A stretch of DNA of 64,000 nucleotides from Stichopus chloronotus (Eukaryota; Echinodermata; Holothuroidea; Aspidochirotida; Stichopodidae), in assembly GCA_021234535.1 (NCBI GenBank), contig CM037848.1:17315444-17379443 (forward strand), in the 5' to 3' direction. Shown piece by piece: positions 47,106-59,818 of this stretch. Every line of letters begins with the position of its first letter. Within the stretch, counting starts at the first letter, position 1. The translations under genes and the position numbers were made by a program. Under the pieces are notes generated by a model, which had not been told where the DNA came from, made no database searches, and worked only from the letters and a program-made list of their open reading frames with translations.

Positions 47106-48439
47106 GTATGGTGAATGTCATGTACAGGAGGCCTGTGGCTGGTAAGAGAGATACCAAAGGGTGGTTCCTTGATAGTTTTGATGATTCAAATTATGCTTTT
47201 ATTTGTTGGAAAATTCCTAGTGCATGATACATACATGTACATTACACCTATCCTCATGCAATCTACACATACAGTATGTATGCTAATCCAATCAGGGAAT
47301 TATTGCTTAGATTGAGATACAACAATTTGAAGTAAAGTTTGCAAAGCTAACGTCACACAATAATCTGTCTTTCGATATGATCTTTCTTGACATTTCTATC
47401 AGACAAATGAGATTAGAAAGTCAACTCACTATGGTATTTGTTGTCTGCCATAGTACAGTAGGACTGGGAGGTTTTCTGCACTACCACAGTGCTCCCACTC
47501 ATATCCCGCTTTTTGACACTCTGTGACGCATATTGCAAAGTAACATTTTAGGTTGTATGTCAAAACATTAAAAAGAATAGATCTTTATCTCCCTGTTTCG
47601 AAAACCGTTTGGGAACTTCTCATGTAGTTATCAAATTAAGCTTCTGCATCTCCAACTCACATGCAAGACATCCTTTGTTAAGAAAGGAGCTTAATGTACT
47701 CCTTTATTTCAGTAAAACAGTTTTCATCTCACCTGCTTGTAAAGTGTAAGCCTTGTGAACCTATACGTCAAAATATTGTTCTGGTTAAGGTTGGGCATTA
47801 TCACCAAAAATCGGTGCAGGTACTTTTGGCACTTCAGCACTGCTATCATCAGCCAAGGTACAGGTGTTTTCATTCGTACACGTGGATATCTAAACCTTAA
47901 GTTCCAAAATAATTCCGAAATACATTCACTCAGACATGTACAGTATCCCAAATCATCCATTCGCATTCAGTCTTTAGGGTATGTTAAAGTACTGTAAATC
48001 ATTCGTTTTGTTAAGTTTAGTCTCATTCTGCATGTTTGATATTTGTTAAGGTATATAAGAAACAAATGTTTTCTGACTTTGTTGCACTTATCCTTTGTTC
48101 AATACCAATTTAAAAATATAAACTTAGGCCTGTATGCCAACTGTCTGCAAAGTGGCTTTGTGTTGCATAAGTAGACTACGTATATGAGTACTCCTAAAAG
48201 CAGAGATGTCTTGAGAAATAAATTTTATCCAAATATAGATGAACAGCTTCTGTTTGTGTATCAAGCTGTTTTTGTGAAAAGCTAAGGATGTTACGTTAGC
48301 TGTGCCACTGAAATTCTCCTATGCATTAGAAAGCACTCTGACTGCCTACCAATGCAAACACAATGCACCCTGTTAGTGAGATGTCAACATTCAAAATGTA
48401 TTCAGCTTAGTGTGAATGCCAAGAAAAGAGTAGCATTGT

Positions 48440-50560
48440 TACATCTTGCCAAAGGTCAGGCAAGGAATCTATGTGATGGTGATGCTGTGGGTGTGCGCGT
48501 GCATGTGTGTGTGTGACACTGCTTATTTAGGCGTAGTATATCTCAAGAAGTGTAACCTTGACAAATCTCAGACTTGGTGTGTGTGTTGGTCATACTGCAT
48601 AGATGATCTTGGTGCAGGTCAAAGGTCATTTGAGGTCACCAGATGTCAAACTGTGAAAACTTTGAATACACCATATCCCAGGATGGATAAGCATGGCTAA
48701 TCTTATACTTATTACGTTGGTTGTTCATACTGAGTAGATTATCCCTATTGTATTTGGTGGAGGTCAAAGGTCATTTGAGGTCACCAGAGGTCAAACTGTG
48801 GAAACATTGTTTACACCATATCTCAGGATGGGTAACAGTGACTAATCTCATACTTGGTGTTGGTTGTTCCTACTGAGTGGATGATCCTTCTTGTTTTTGG
48901 TGGAGGTCAAAGGTCATTTGGGGTCACCAGAGGTCAAACTGTAAAATCCTTGTTTACACGATACCTTGAGAAGGATAACCTTGACTGATCTCATACTTGG
49001 TTCGTGGGTTGATCTTACTGATTAAATGATCCCTGTTGTTTTTTGTGGAGGTCAAAGGTCATTTGAGGTCACAGAAGGTCAAACTGTTAAATCATTGTAT
49101 ACACAGTATCCAAGATTCCGTAACTTTCGCTGTCCTCATACTTGGTATGTTGGTTGTTCGTACTGTGTGGATGATCCCTATCGCATTTGTTGGTGGTCAA
49201 AGGTCATTTGAGGTCATCAGAGGTCAAACTGTGAAAAGCTTGTTTACAGGATACAGGTATCTCAAGAAGGGCAGTCTTGACTGATCTCATACTTGGTGTG
49301 TTGGTTGGTCTTACTGATTAAATGATCCTTATTGTTTTTGGTGGTGGTTAAAGGTCATTTGAGGTCACCATAGGCCAAAATGTGAAAACCTTCTATACAT
49401 GATATCTCAAGATTGGTAACCTGATCTCATAACATTGGCTGATCTCATACTTTGTGTGTGGGTTGGTCATGCTGGGTAGATGATCCATATTGTTTTTTGG
49501 TGGAGGTCAAAGGTCATTTGAGGTTGCCAAAGGTCAAACTGTGAAAACCTTGTTTACACGATATTTCAAGATGGTTAACCTTCGCTGATGTCATACTTAG
49601 TGTGTTCGTTGTTCATACTGCGTAGCTGGTCCCTATCATTTTTGGTGGAGGTCAAATGCCATTTGAGGTCACCAAAGGTCAAACTGTGGAATCTTTGTTC
49701 ACACGATATCTCAAGATGGGTAACTTTGAATTATCTCATACTTAGTCATACTGGGTGGATGATCCCTACTGTTGTTTGTGGAGGTCAAAGGTCATTGGAG
49801 GCCACCAGAGGCTGCCTTAAATGATACCAGAGGTCAAACTATGGGTAACCTTGACTGATCTCATACTTGGTGTAGATGATCCCTGTTGTTTTTGGTGGAG
49901 GTCAAACGTCATTTGGGATCATCTGTCTGTCTGTCCTCAATTTGTTCCGAATGCTTTTATTCTGGCATGCTTTCATGGATTTGTCTGAAACTTAGACCCA
50001 ATGTTTGTTGGGTGTTGGACCCTTTAGGGTGTTCAGAAATATCTGGTCCAAGGTCCAATGTGGGCCCTTTGGCCCATTTTATGAAATTCTACAAAATGCT
50101 TCTTCTACAGATTATATTGTACAATGTTGGTGTTTTGTTGCAATGATGTTCAGTTATTGGTCCCTTCAGGGTGTTCAGGAATTGGTAGTCCAAGACCCCC
50201 ATGTGGGCCCAATTATTATGTGAAATTAAAATATTCTGTTTGAAATGTTGCTTCTCACACATGCATCCATGGATTTATATTTAACTTAATCTTAATAATT
50301 TAATCCTTGGGTGGTAGTTTATGTGGGGTGTACAAAAGTTTCAGTCTAAGGTCCCATGTGGACCCTATGGTCCATTTTAGGAAATTCTACAAAGTTGTTC
50401 TTCTCGTACATTCCCTTGTACAATGTTGATGGCTTGTCATAATGATACTCTTCTAGTGGTTATCTTAGGGTGTTCATGAATTTGTAGTCTATGATTCCAT
50501 GAGGACTGTATAGCCCATTTTATTGAATTCTGCAAATTGCTTTTTCTACTGTTAAATCAT
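48440..50560 (+). repeat. Modular dispersed repeat, copy 2 (with DR1/DR4 satellite array C)
   Basis: GT microsatellite (48490-48515), then about ten ~145-bp units to 49920, then tail blocks with GGCCCATTTTATGAAATTCT and related CAATGTTGATGG words to 50560. Perfect AGGTCA-A-AGGTCA pairs occur at 48616, 48761, 48904, 49049, 49504 and 49782. The unit at 48761-48793 has four intact AGGTCA half-sites spaced 1, 4 and 4 bp. It lies in the first intron seen of the plus-strand gene. Confidence 0.85.
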
Positions 50561-53112
50561 CGTGCATGAATGATAATTGAGTAATGGGACAGTGTCAGTT
50601 GGTCATGAACTTCAGTTAGTCTTCCAAATATTTCACTTTTGTGTCAAGTTTCTAGTGACGGATCAATGTTCAACTAAGAGGTTCCCATTATGAGTCACAT
50701 GTAAATGACCACTAATGAGTGAGTAGCTAATGATTTAAATTGGTTTTGGAAAACTCATGACCATTCACTTTTCCACATTAGTACCAGTTCATATATCCAC
50801 AGCCAGTACAAACCAATAAGAAAAATTGACAGTTCTCATAATTATTGGATGTGAATGGTGATGCTAATTATAAGCACAGTTGTTTGGTAGTACCCATCAA
50901 AATTTTCACAACTTTAATTTATTGACAAAGATCAAACTTCTGCACTGTTGGGGCTCTAGCTTATGAAATTCTGAAAATTGTGCAGTCCTACAGATTCTCT
51001 TGTACAATGTTGATGATTTATTATAATGATACTCAGGGATACCCGTGATTTGACATAGTGATACATAAATGGTACCTTCAGGATGTTGAGGTATGACCTT
51101 CTGTACCAATGGTGCTCTAGTTCAAGAAATTGTGTCATTTTCTGTGGTGGTCAAAGGTCACTTGACATCAGCAGACACCATAGTGAGAAATTAATTGTGA
51201 ACATAGACTTTACAGTGTTTCCTTAAATATTTGTACTGTATGTGGGTTATCCTTCATGAATATGGGCAAGGAATCACAAAGTCTTTACACTTTCTGGTTG
51301 TATAACACCACCTTGTAACGACGCGTCGGTATTTAGCGGATAATGGCAGTGCTCACAACATCACCTTTGCATGAAGGTTTTGTTGCAACTGGAAGTACAG
51401 CCATTCATGCCTAGCAAAAGTGTGAAGTTCATCGTCACTAAACATCGATCAATGTTTGTAGAAGCACAGCTGTAGATTTGGGCTAAGTCCCAACCATTGT
51501 AGCTACCTGTACCACACTTTTTCAAATATTTTAAGCTGCAAATATTTTACTATACATTAATTGATTTTGGTTGCAGAAAAAGCCATTAGTTGAACCGTTT
51601 GCCTTTGATTTTAGCGAGCTCACATCCAACGTTATTATTTGTGCAGTCGCGATAACAAACACAAGCATGTGACTTTCGAATTTGACACCATAGCAATGCT
51701 TAATTTGGATCGGATATCAAAAGCAACGTGCCATGTTGGTGGCTAGCAACGTACTCAGTTAAGCTGTCTAGTCACTTAAGCAGTGACATCACACAATGAT
51801 GCTGGACAGAGAGTAAATTCCTGCATAATTAGTTATAGTTAGACAATGTGATAGTAGTCCAAGCTTTCCAGATGTCCCCTGGAAGCAATTGATGTTTTTT
51901 CTATCACAATTCAGTTATGATGTTAAGGATTTTGAAGATCTTTTTCAATGCTAAGCCCAACAATCTACTCATCATTACAGTACTTCAGCATTAGGTCACT
52001 CAAATCGATGGTTGCGTAGTGGCTTGCTAAAAGTTGACAGATTTTTATCCAGCTCTTGGCTGTAATTTTGCAAACTCTTAACCTCCCAATAACCTGGGTT
52101 TTTTCTGAGGTTGTTTTAACTTTTCCCAAATAAACGTGTGCAACTTTTGGATTATTCATGGCAGAACAATTCAGCTCAGGATGATGTTCTTGCACAAAGA
52201 ACAATGAATCTAATGCTAACCCAAAATGTATCACTTATCACAATCGCTGATTGTCTAAAGTCTGTGCTCAGTTTACACGCACATAAATGTTTGGTTGAAT
52301 AGACACAATGGAGGTCAAATGATGAAGAACCATTTCAGCATGGCAAAGTCAGACCAGAAAAAGTCATTGATATTGCTTCAAAACTTGAATACCCAACAAC
52401 ATGTTGCACTTTTCATGTTAACCAATCCTTATTTCATACCTTTTTGAAGCTAACATACATTGTGTCAGTTAAAAATATGTCAGAAATGATTGTGTAAAGC
52501 CTTATGAAAATGTACAAAAATTCATAGATCCTAACATGGTGAGGTATAAACAATTAGCGTATCTCTCCAATTGCTTATTTTATTGCTAAGTGAACCTCCA
52601 GCAAGTTTGCATATTGCAGGCTTCATGTTCTACATTCAAAGAAACTGTTAAATTTATGTTTTTTAGTGTTTAACAGTCCTTTTGTTTTAAATATTTGGGT
52701 TCATGATTGGACTTTATAAAAAGATGGCTTTGCAAAAAGCAAGGTTGGAAAACATTGTGAACCTGATTAGTGAGAAAGCTCGACGCTCTTAGGAAATCCA
52801 ACAAGTCTGGACAATTTTTTATTACCAGAAGGAGAAAACAATGGGCTTATACTAGGTTAATAAAGAAATGGGAAACACAAAAATAAGTTAAGGAGAACAA
52901 TGAATATTATGAAAAAAAAATTGAAAAGAAGCTCTTGATTGTTATTGCTTACGATGCTCACGTACAGTAGGCAAATAGTTCAGGAATTGCCTCTGTGACT
53001 AACCACAAAGTCCAGGGCATGTGCACAGTGACAATGCAACTTTGTTTGCAATTTACAGAAATGTATTAATTAAGAATATTGACACTGTCTGCTTAAACTT
53101 TCATTTTAACAG
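50561..53112 (+). other. Intron sequence, no exon recognised
   Basis: Right part of the intron 47106-53112. A single relic of the DR satellite (TGGTCAAAGGTCA) is at 51149. No exon with matching phase could be called. Confidence 0.4.
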
Positions 53113-53259
53113 ATTTTTCAGAAACAAAACCTTCAGCAGGTGATGAAACAAGCTTATCTGAAGTTGTCAAGGGTTATATAGAAGAGGAGAGGAGTGATAC
53201 AGAAAAAACTAAGAAGAAGAAAAGGCAGTCTTACCCATCAAAAGATCATGATGACCTAG
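53113..53259 (+). CDS. Exon of probable TMEM237-like gene
   Basis: Acceptor TTTTAACAG, donor GTAAAA, 147 nt, phase 1 in and out, so it joins the 46970-47105 exon without a frame break. It encodes (D)FSETKPSAGDETSLSEVV, KGYIEEERSDTEKTKKKKRQ, SYPSKDHDDL: acidic Ser/Thr stretches ending in a KKKKR block, the same design as the previous exon. No domain or membrane segment, as expected for a disordered cytoplasmic N-terminus. Confidence 0.65.
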
Positions 53260-53789
53260 GTAAAAATCATTAACAAACTGTGAACATTTTATATCATTAC
53301 TCCATTTCACTTGTCAGAGGTCAATATCATTTGCATTATCTTTTTTCTTGTATCTTTGGATTGAAATGGTTGGGCATGGGTTATCATCCAAACCTGTGTG
53401 GGACCTAAGTTGTGTTTGATACCATCAAGGTACAATGCATGATAATATTCCTCTATCAAGACATGGTTTGAAGATTCTTTTTATTCTAGTGATAGCCTTG
53501 CAGGAAGTACTTTACACTGTGATTATTGAATGCAGGTTTGGAAGCAGGATTTTTTAAAAAATATTACAACTCAAACTATAATGATCATTTCTGCTTTAGT
53601 CTACAGTTTCGTCCATAATGCATGATTTCACTGAATCAGGGAAGCCTAGAAGAATATTTTACCATTTTAGTTCAGAAGGACAGTTTTCTGTTTACAGAAT
53701 GCAAACTTGGCAGTCTTAGGTACAGTATTAACTCCTTTAAAAGTAAATAGTGTATTCAGAAGTGCAGAAGGAAGTCAAATATTTGATTT

Positions 53790-55229
53790 TTTGGTCCCTT
53801 GCATCGGCAAAGGAACCTACCTGTACTTGTGTCTGTGTGTGGTGGTTGTTTGGGTACACTCTAACTCTATAAGGGGAAGTCATATGAGAGTCAAACTTGG
53901 TATGTAGATCTGCCATAGTGAGAAGTTGTAACCTGCTGATTTTGGTGGAGGTCAAGGCCCCCTGGGGCACTGGAGGCAAAACTCTGAAAGCATTTTTAAC
54001 TCAAGGTAGAAAGCTTCAAGAGATTTTATACTTGGTACAGGGATGCATTTTTGTGAGAAGATACATGTGATTTGTTTTGGTGGAGGTCAAGCAAGAAGCA
54101 AAGGATAGCCCAACGGCCTAAACAGTGATATCATGGCACTCTTGGGCTACCATACCACTTTTGCCATAACTCCTAGCTGCTACATTGTATGCATACAGTT
54201 CTGTGTCATCGGTATTGGTGAAATTTGATCCTTCAGTATACTGTCTACATGGAACTGATATGCATGTTGGCCATTTCTTCTATCTTTCCACCTCCCCCCC
54301 TCTCTCTCTCTCATGCCATGGAAGCTTATGTGGTCCATTAATAAAATCATTGAGTTTGCTTTAATGTAAGCACATTTGGGGGCTCTATTTTGTAGTACAA
54401 TGTAAAAGGTAACTACACATTTGTGACTTATACTACAGCACATACCCTGTGTGAGCTGTAATTGTGATGAGGCTTTCAGCTTGCAATGTATTGACCTTAT
54501 CTGTTCACAATTGCTATGAATTTCTCTCTCTCTACCAATGTTTGATACCTTTTCCTTGAAACTTGGGGGCAATGATCCTTGGTTTATGAGCTTTTTGTGA
54601 ATGTACAAAATGTGGATGTGAGATGTCACATGTGGTGTATGGGTCTCCCAAAGAGCGCATGTTTGGAAGTACACCAATTGCGTATCAGATTTTACTACAA
54701 ATAAGTTGAGATAGTATCACACTACTAATATGGTTGTGGTACCTTTTCAGTATTTTTAAATCCAAGGTCTAAATGGACTATACAGACCATTTCATTAAAT
54801 GATGCAAGATGCAAACTTCTACAGGTAATGTGATGCTAAGTTGAAGTGTCACATAACTACTATGGTATTGGTTCAGTCAACATTTTCAGGAGTATTGGGT
54901 CCAAGTTTTACATATTGTTTGGTACAAGTTCAGGTCATATCACATATGGTATTTCTTTCTGGATGTTTGGTATGTTTAGGTCCAAAGGCCTATTGTCTTT
55001 AATTGACATAGTGAGGTATTAGCAATTTATTGATGGAAGGTCCCTGTGGCTATTTTTAAAATCATGCAAAATACTTCTTATCTTACATATTGTATGTAAC
55101 ACTGCTGATGGCTTGTTACATTAGTACTATGGAAGTGGTTCCATCTGAGTTTTTGTCGTGTTTTGGGTCCAATGCCCAAAAATGGGTCATATGGGCCACT
55201 TTATAAAATTATGAAATATGTTTCTGTTT
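53790..55229 (+). repeat. Modular dispersed repeat, copy 3 (interrupted by DIRS)
   Basis: Head GGTCCCTTGCATCGGCAAAG (53795), short GT run, two decayed satellite units (GGTGGAGGTCAAG at 53945 and 54082), then tail blocks matching copy 1, including TGCAAAATACTTCTT, TTAGTACTATGGAAGTGGTT (55120) and GAAATATGTTTCTGT (55213). The repeat stops at about 55229 and resumes at 59819. Confidence 0.75.
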
Positions 55230-55779
55230 AATTTGCCCCTCACTTACCTTTTGCAGCACGACAATTGCACTCCCATCTATCTTGCCAAGAGTCCTGGTAA
55301 CCTTTAACACTGTCCCTGGTGCTGTCCAACCTAATAGTGGACTAGCGCCTCCTTCCCATTCTGCCATCCCAATGTGCCTAGAGTTTGGAGATTTCCAAAT
55401 TCCTTATCAAGATTTATCTTGGCTAATTTCCTTCATCTTGTTTTGTCTGAGACTTGTTTTCAGTTGGAAATAAATTTTCAAGTTACTGCTGTTTTCCCGC
55501 TAAGTACCCTTTCGTTATTGCATTTTTGCTCAGAAAATTTTGACCTGGTTACATATAGTAGATTTTCGTGCCCTGTTTTGGAACAGGGCCCACTTACGTG
55601 AAATTACCTTCCCATTGTGCATTTGCGAATACAACCCCACTACAAGTCTTTCATTAGACATTTCCTGACTTGGGTTACCTTTTGGCTGTTTTACCTTAGG
55701 TCTCTCTTTTGTGAAAGAGTTTGGTTAGCTGTCCTGCTCATTGCCCCTCCCTGTGTGAACTTGAACTCCTCAGTAGGTG

Positions 55780-57230
55780 CTGGTTTTGCCTGGACCTGGA
55801 CCCCTTAAGAGGCAAAGGAAGAAGGCATTACCCTTGTCAAAGGGTAAGTCTCTTGCAAAGATGAGAAAGGGAACAAGACCTATGGATCACAGGCCGACTC
55901 CGACACCGACCCTGTGCATGGGACCCAAAGCGTTTGCGGCGGCTCCACCAGCTCTGAGAGAGTGTGCCGGCCCTCAGGAGAGGGAGTCACATCCAGATCC
56001 GAAATTTTTCTTGGATAGTGGTCCCGTTCTCGATCATGATCCCTGCAGAGATCTTCAAGAAGGGAAAAGAGTGTAGTCAGCTCCGACTCAGACTCTGATC
56101 AGAGGTCTAGAGGGCGCAGAAAGTCCTCAAACTTTGATGAGGAACCAGTTTGACTCTCTACACTGACTGACCTGTTAGCTCCACTACTTAAGAGATGAGT
56201 TTCATCCACCCTGGTTTCAACACTGGTCCCAAAACCACTGTAACCACTGGTGCGACAGACTAGCACCGGTCCGCCATTGATACCGACCCCATCTGCTGGT
56301 GCTAGACAAAGAGAGGAAACGACCTAGCATGAGGAGGACATCCTACATTGCCAAGGTTCGATGGCCAAGTTGGGTCTTTACGATATAGATGATCCGGGAG
56401 AAGAAGCACTTCCACAGAAGGACTTCAGTGAGAGACTCGCTGACCAGAGAGAGCCCATGCCCAGGTTCCACTATCTCCCGGACTTTTCGATCAGAGTGGC
56501 AGACATCTTCAGGCTCCACCTAGGTTTTGAAGCCCCAGAGGAGACAACCCAGAGCAACTCCAGAGATGCATCAAAGTTGACAACCACCGGTGAACAGATT
56601 GTTCGACCCCTTTCAGGGATTCCCGTGGATTCTGCTTGCTTTGGTCGATTCCACGCCCTCGCCTTGGGGACTTGAAAGTCTTGGACCTGGATTGGAGGGA
56701 CTTACAGTATTCTGTACACCCACCATCCCCCAGGAGGCCAGGGAGTGCCTCAGAGTGGACAGGGCACATCTCCGGCACATTCTAGGACCCTAACCAGAGG
56801 TAGCTAGAGGTTGTTTTCTGCGACCTGGACCAAGTGGTAGATGTGGGACTGAAGTACGCTTACATTTCATGCTTATGGAAGAGTTCCTCATGAGACACCA
56901 CCAGCAACACACACAGCAACGAGTCCCAAGTCCTCAGAATGGACTTCTGCCAGCTCCTTCTGCTCTGTGGCCCATTCCCCAGGTTGACTTTTGACCAACT
57001 TGCAAGGATAGCTATCAAAACAGTCGCCGCTTGCAGGGAAAGCCCTTTCTCTGCCATCAGATATGCCTACGGAGTCAAAATCAAGGATGCTTTCCCTCCT
57101 CTTCAGAGGGCTGGACCTCTTCGCGGGATAGTTTCAGGCTACTCTTCAGGAGGAAGTCTCTAGACGAGAAACCATCCCTAAGTCAGACTTCAGCAACCCA
57201 ACCAGAGAAGCAGATGTCAAGGTAATAGGT
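55780..57230 (+). pseudogene. DIRS gag-like region, frame-broken
   Basis: Higher GC than the surroundings, with consecutive shifted frames. 56361-56675 reads MAKLGLYDIDDPGEEALPQK, LPDFSIRVADIFRLHLG; 56939-57163 reads DFCQLLLLCGPFPRLTFDQL. Position before the DIRS RT and the acidic, Pro-rich character suggest the first DIRS open frame. No zinc knuckle or defined motif is visible. Confidence 0.45.
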
Positions 57231-57559
57231 TCTCACCGACAGGCAATCAGAGGGACAACCAGAGAGGAGGCTCCAGAGGCCTGTCAGAGGATGGGGCTAC
57301 AGTTACAACAACAAAACAGTGGCAAGGCTCTTCAGGTCGTGGCCACGGGATGTCAGTGACGACTTATACCGACAGCAGTCAGCCCACCACTCCTGGACTC
57401 CTGGATCAGTGCTCAAGGAGTGCCTACCTCATCTTGGAGTGCTCGAGGTGGGGGGACTTATGGAATTCTCCCACCAATGGGCAAATACGTGGTGGACCCC
57501 AGGGTAGTCAAACCTGTCAGGTGCAGCTACTAAATCAAATTCATCTCGCACTTGCCTAT

Positions 57560-58560
57560 TGGTCATCGTTCTTCCTCGCCACCAAAAAGATGGGCCATGG
57601 CGACCACTCTTGGGTCTGAAGCCTCTAAACCAAATTTTTTTCCCACCCAAAACATTTCTGCATGGAAACTATGTCAATCATTCTGCCAACCCTGAAGGTG
57701 GGGACTTGGGCAGCAAGCATCGATCTGAAGGATGCATACTTGCACATACCCATACACAAGGACTTCGTATGTTTTCTCGCCTTCAGATACCAAGGGAAGG
57801 ACTTCATCTTCAGGGCCCTGCCCTTTGGCTTTTCAGCATCACCCCATGTCTTCACAAGAGTAGGTGGAGCGACCTTCCTTAGAACTCAAGACGTTTTGAT
57901 ATTCGCCTACCTCAACCGCTAGCTCATACTGGGACAGTCCATGCAAGAGCACATGAAAATGTCTACCTCATGCTAAGTACACTGGAGCGAGTAGGCTGAA
58001 TAGCATACTACAATAGTATACTACGCCAAGTCATGATGACAGATGCTTCAACCAAGGGTTGGGGAGGCACACACCAAGGACCAGACAGTAGCCGGCGTGG
58101 TCTCTGTCAGAGAGGGGGCTACACATCAACCAACTGGAACTCCTGGCTACAGACCGTGGTTTAAAAGCGTTTCGAGACCATCCTTCAGGGGCATCAAGTT
58201 ACAGTGTTTTTGTCTCATACTTAGGGAAGGACTCACTCCTCCCTCCCTCAATCAGGCAGTCACAGAAATCCGTTTGTGGGCAACCAATAGAGATATGCTG
58301 CTAAAAAAGAGCTTCTCGTATGGCAGGAGAGGACAATGTGCTGACGGACGCTCTCTTGCGAGGAGTATACAACCCCAATGATAAGTCCCTGCCTCAGGAG
58401 ACTTGCGGCACCCCCTCCCAGCAGTGGGACAGGCCCCATGGCATTTGGATCTGTTTGCAAGGAAGGAGAATGCCAAACTTTCGATCTTTTGCCCAAGGAC
58501 GTTCCACTGTCAAGCGGCACAAGTGGATGCGTTCTTGTTCAGCTGGGATGGGATAGAAGC
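57560..58560 (+). pseudogene. DIRS reverse transcriptase and RNase H remnants
   Basis: RT: SIDLKDAYLHIPIHKDF (57719), FRYQGKDFIFRALPFGF, SPHVFTRVGG, then FAYLNR where active members have YLDD, so the catalytic box is lost; a stop follows. Only about 100 bp later comes TDASTKGWGG (58039), the start of RNase H, so the RT thumb region is deleted. RNase H closes with GEDNVLTDALLRG (AD.LSR type) at 58326. Frameshifts break every block. Confidence 0.8.
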
Positions 58561-58579
58561 TTACACCTGACCCCCGTGT

Positions 58580-59215
58580 GCCTAATACACAAGGTCCTAC
58601 TGAAGGTGAGCCAGTCGTGGTACAGAATAATCCTATTAGCCCTGTTCTGGCCCAAATGCCTTTTGTTTCAGGATCTGCTCGATCTGTTTGTCGACGTTCT
58701 GGTTTTCCTCCCAGACAAGCCCAAGAAGATGGGAAAGGCTTCCAGCTTCTTGCATGGAAATAATCAGGAGATCTCTCCAAAAGGAGGGCTTTTCGGAGAA
58801 TGTTGCTTCCCTCGCCACTATATTTAGAAGGGACACATGCTATGCACTTACAATTCGAGCCTCCAACAGCTTGTTGACTGGGGACAGCTCAGGGGCATAT
58901 CTTGTTGCGATGCCCTTCTAAAGGAGGTATGCAATTTTATGAGAACTCTGTTTGACGAGGGAAAGCAGATGTCAACTATCTGCAATTACTGTACAGGTGA
59001 GCTATGGTCTAAAGAGGCTTCGATGATGGCTCTACTTTTGGCCGCAAAAAAGTGATTACTCAGCTCCTCAAGGGAATGTTTATCTCTTGACTGGTGAAGA
59101 AGGGACTGCCCCCCTGCTGGGGTCTCTAAGAGGTCCTGCTGTGTGACTTGGCACAGCCCCCCTACAACCCCTCCATAGGGCAAGCTTCCTTCATCTTACC
59201 GAAACGCTGTTTCTA
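58580..59215 (+). pseudogene. DIRS post-RNase H region and tyrosine-recombinase-like start
   Basis: LLALFWPKCLLFQDLLDLFV (58627) corresponds to the conserved '...P.WP.Q.WFP.LL' block of DIRS polyproteins. Further on, after stops, LLKGMF (59069) followed by GLPPCWGL and PPYNP resembles the KG.F...PP.P.Y...WDV segment at the start of DIRS tyrosine recombinases. The R-H-R-Y catalytic residues could not be located, so the recombinase assignment is partial. Confidence 0.5.
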
Positions 59216-59818
59216 GTTGATGCAGATTCTGCACATTGCTGTAGCTGTTTACAGGCACTTAATGTCGGCCCAGGACACTGTAGGTTCAAGAATCACAGGG
59301 TTGGTCTCATACCTCATCCAGACTTCATTCCCAAAAATCAGACGCTTCAATTTGTAGCTGAGTCATTCGCATGTGCAGTGTTGGTAGTTCAGGGGGGTGC
59401 GTCCCACCTCTTTGGTCTCCCGCCACTGTAACCGTGCTTCTCAGTGCATTTGTTGGGTTGAGACAGGTAAGTGAGAAGTGAAGTAAATAACCTTGTTTTG
59501 TTATTTATGAGTGACTCACTTATCTCACTTATGACAAGACGGTGGGCTGGTTGCCAGACTTAGGAGACTGGACAGCTGGTCTTTCCATTGCTGCCAGCAT
59601 ACAGAAGGCTCATCAAATAAAGTTTTACACAGTGAGTTGGTGCCCGGGCATTTTATTCTTGTTTATGTCGTTCTCTTTTATGCCTATGTGTATCATATGC
59701 TTTTGCTTATTTACTATGCCTCTGTATTTGTTGTTAAGTACCTTCTCATGCCTGTCTGTCGGCCGCCACTTTGTTACAGGTCTCTGGGGGCGTCACATGG
59801 GTAAACACATCAATCATC

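Larger units (their letters stand above)
55230..59818 (+). mobile_element. DIRS-type retrotransposon, degenerate
   Basis: Plus-strand remnants in order: gag-like region (55780-57230), DIRS-type reverse transcriptase (57560-57925), RNase H (58030-58360), a trailing conserved block, and a tyrosine-recombinase-like start (58740-59215). A left terminal stretch CTCACTTACC (55239) followed by a TGCACT block has an inverted, diverged counterpart near 59420-59475 (GGTAAGTGAG). Inverted termini and no LTRs are typical of DIRS. Boundaries come from where the host repeat is broken (55229/59819). It lies in an intron of the plus-strand gene in the same orientation. Confidence 0.8.

Noticed and set aside
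48440..49920. CRISPR-like regularly spaced repeats
   Set aside because: The whole ~145-bp unit repeats with diverged copies. There are no unique spacers between short direct repeats, and the context is animal intron.
54180..54677. 165-codon minus-strand open frame
   Set aside because: It runs through a CT microsatellite (giving MREREGGR) and the tail of the dispersed repeat, has no recognisable motif and no splice context.
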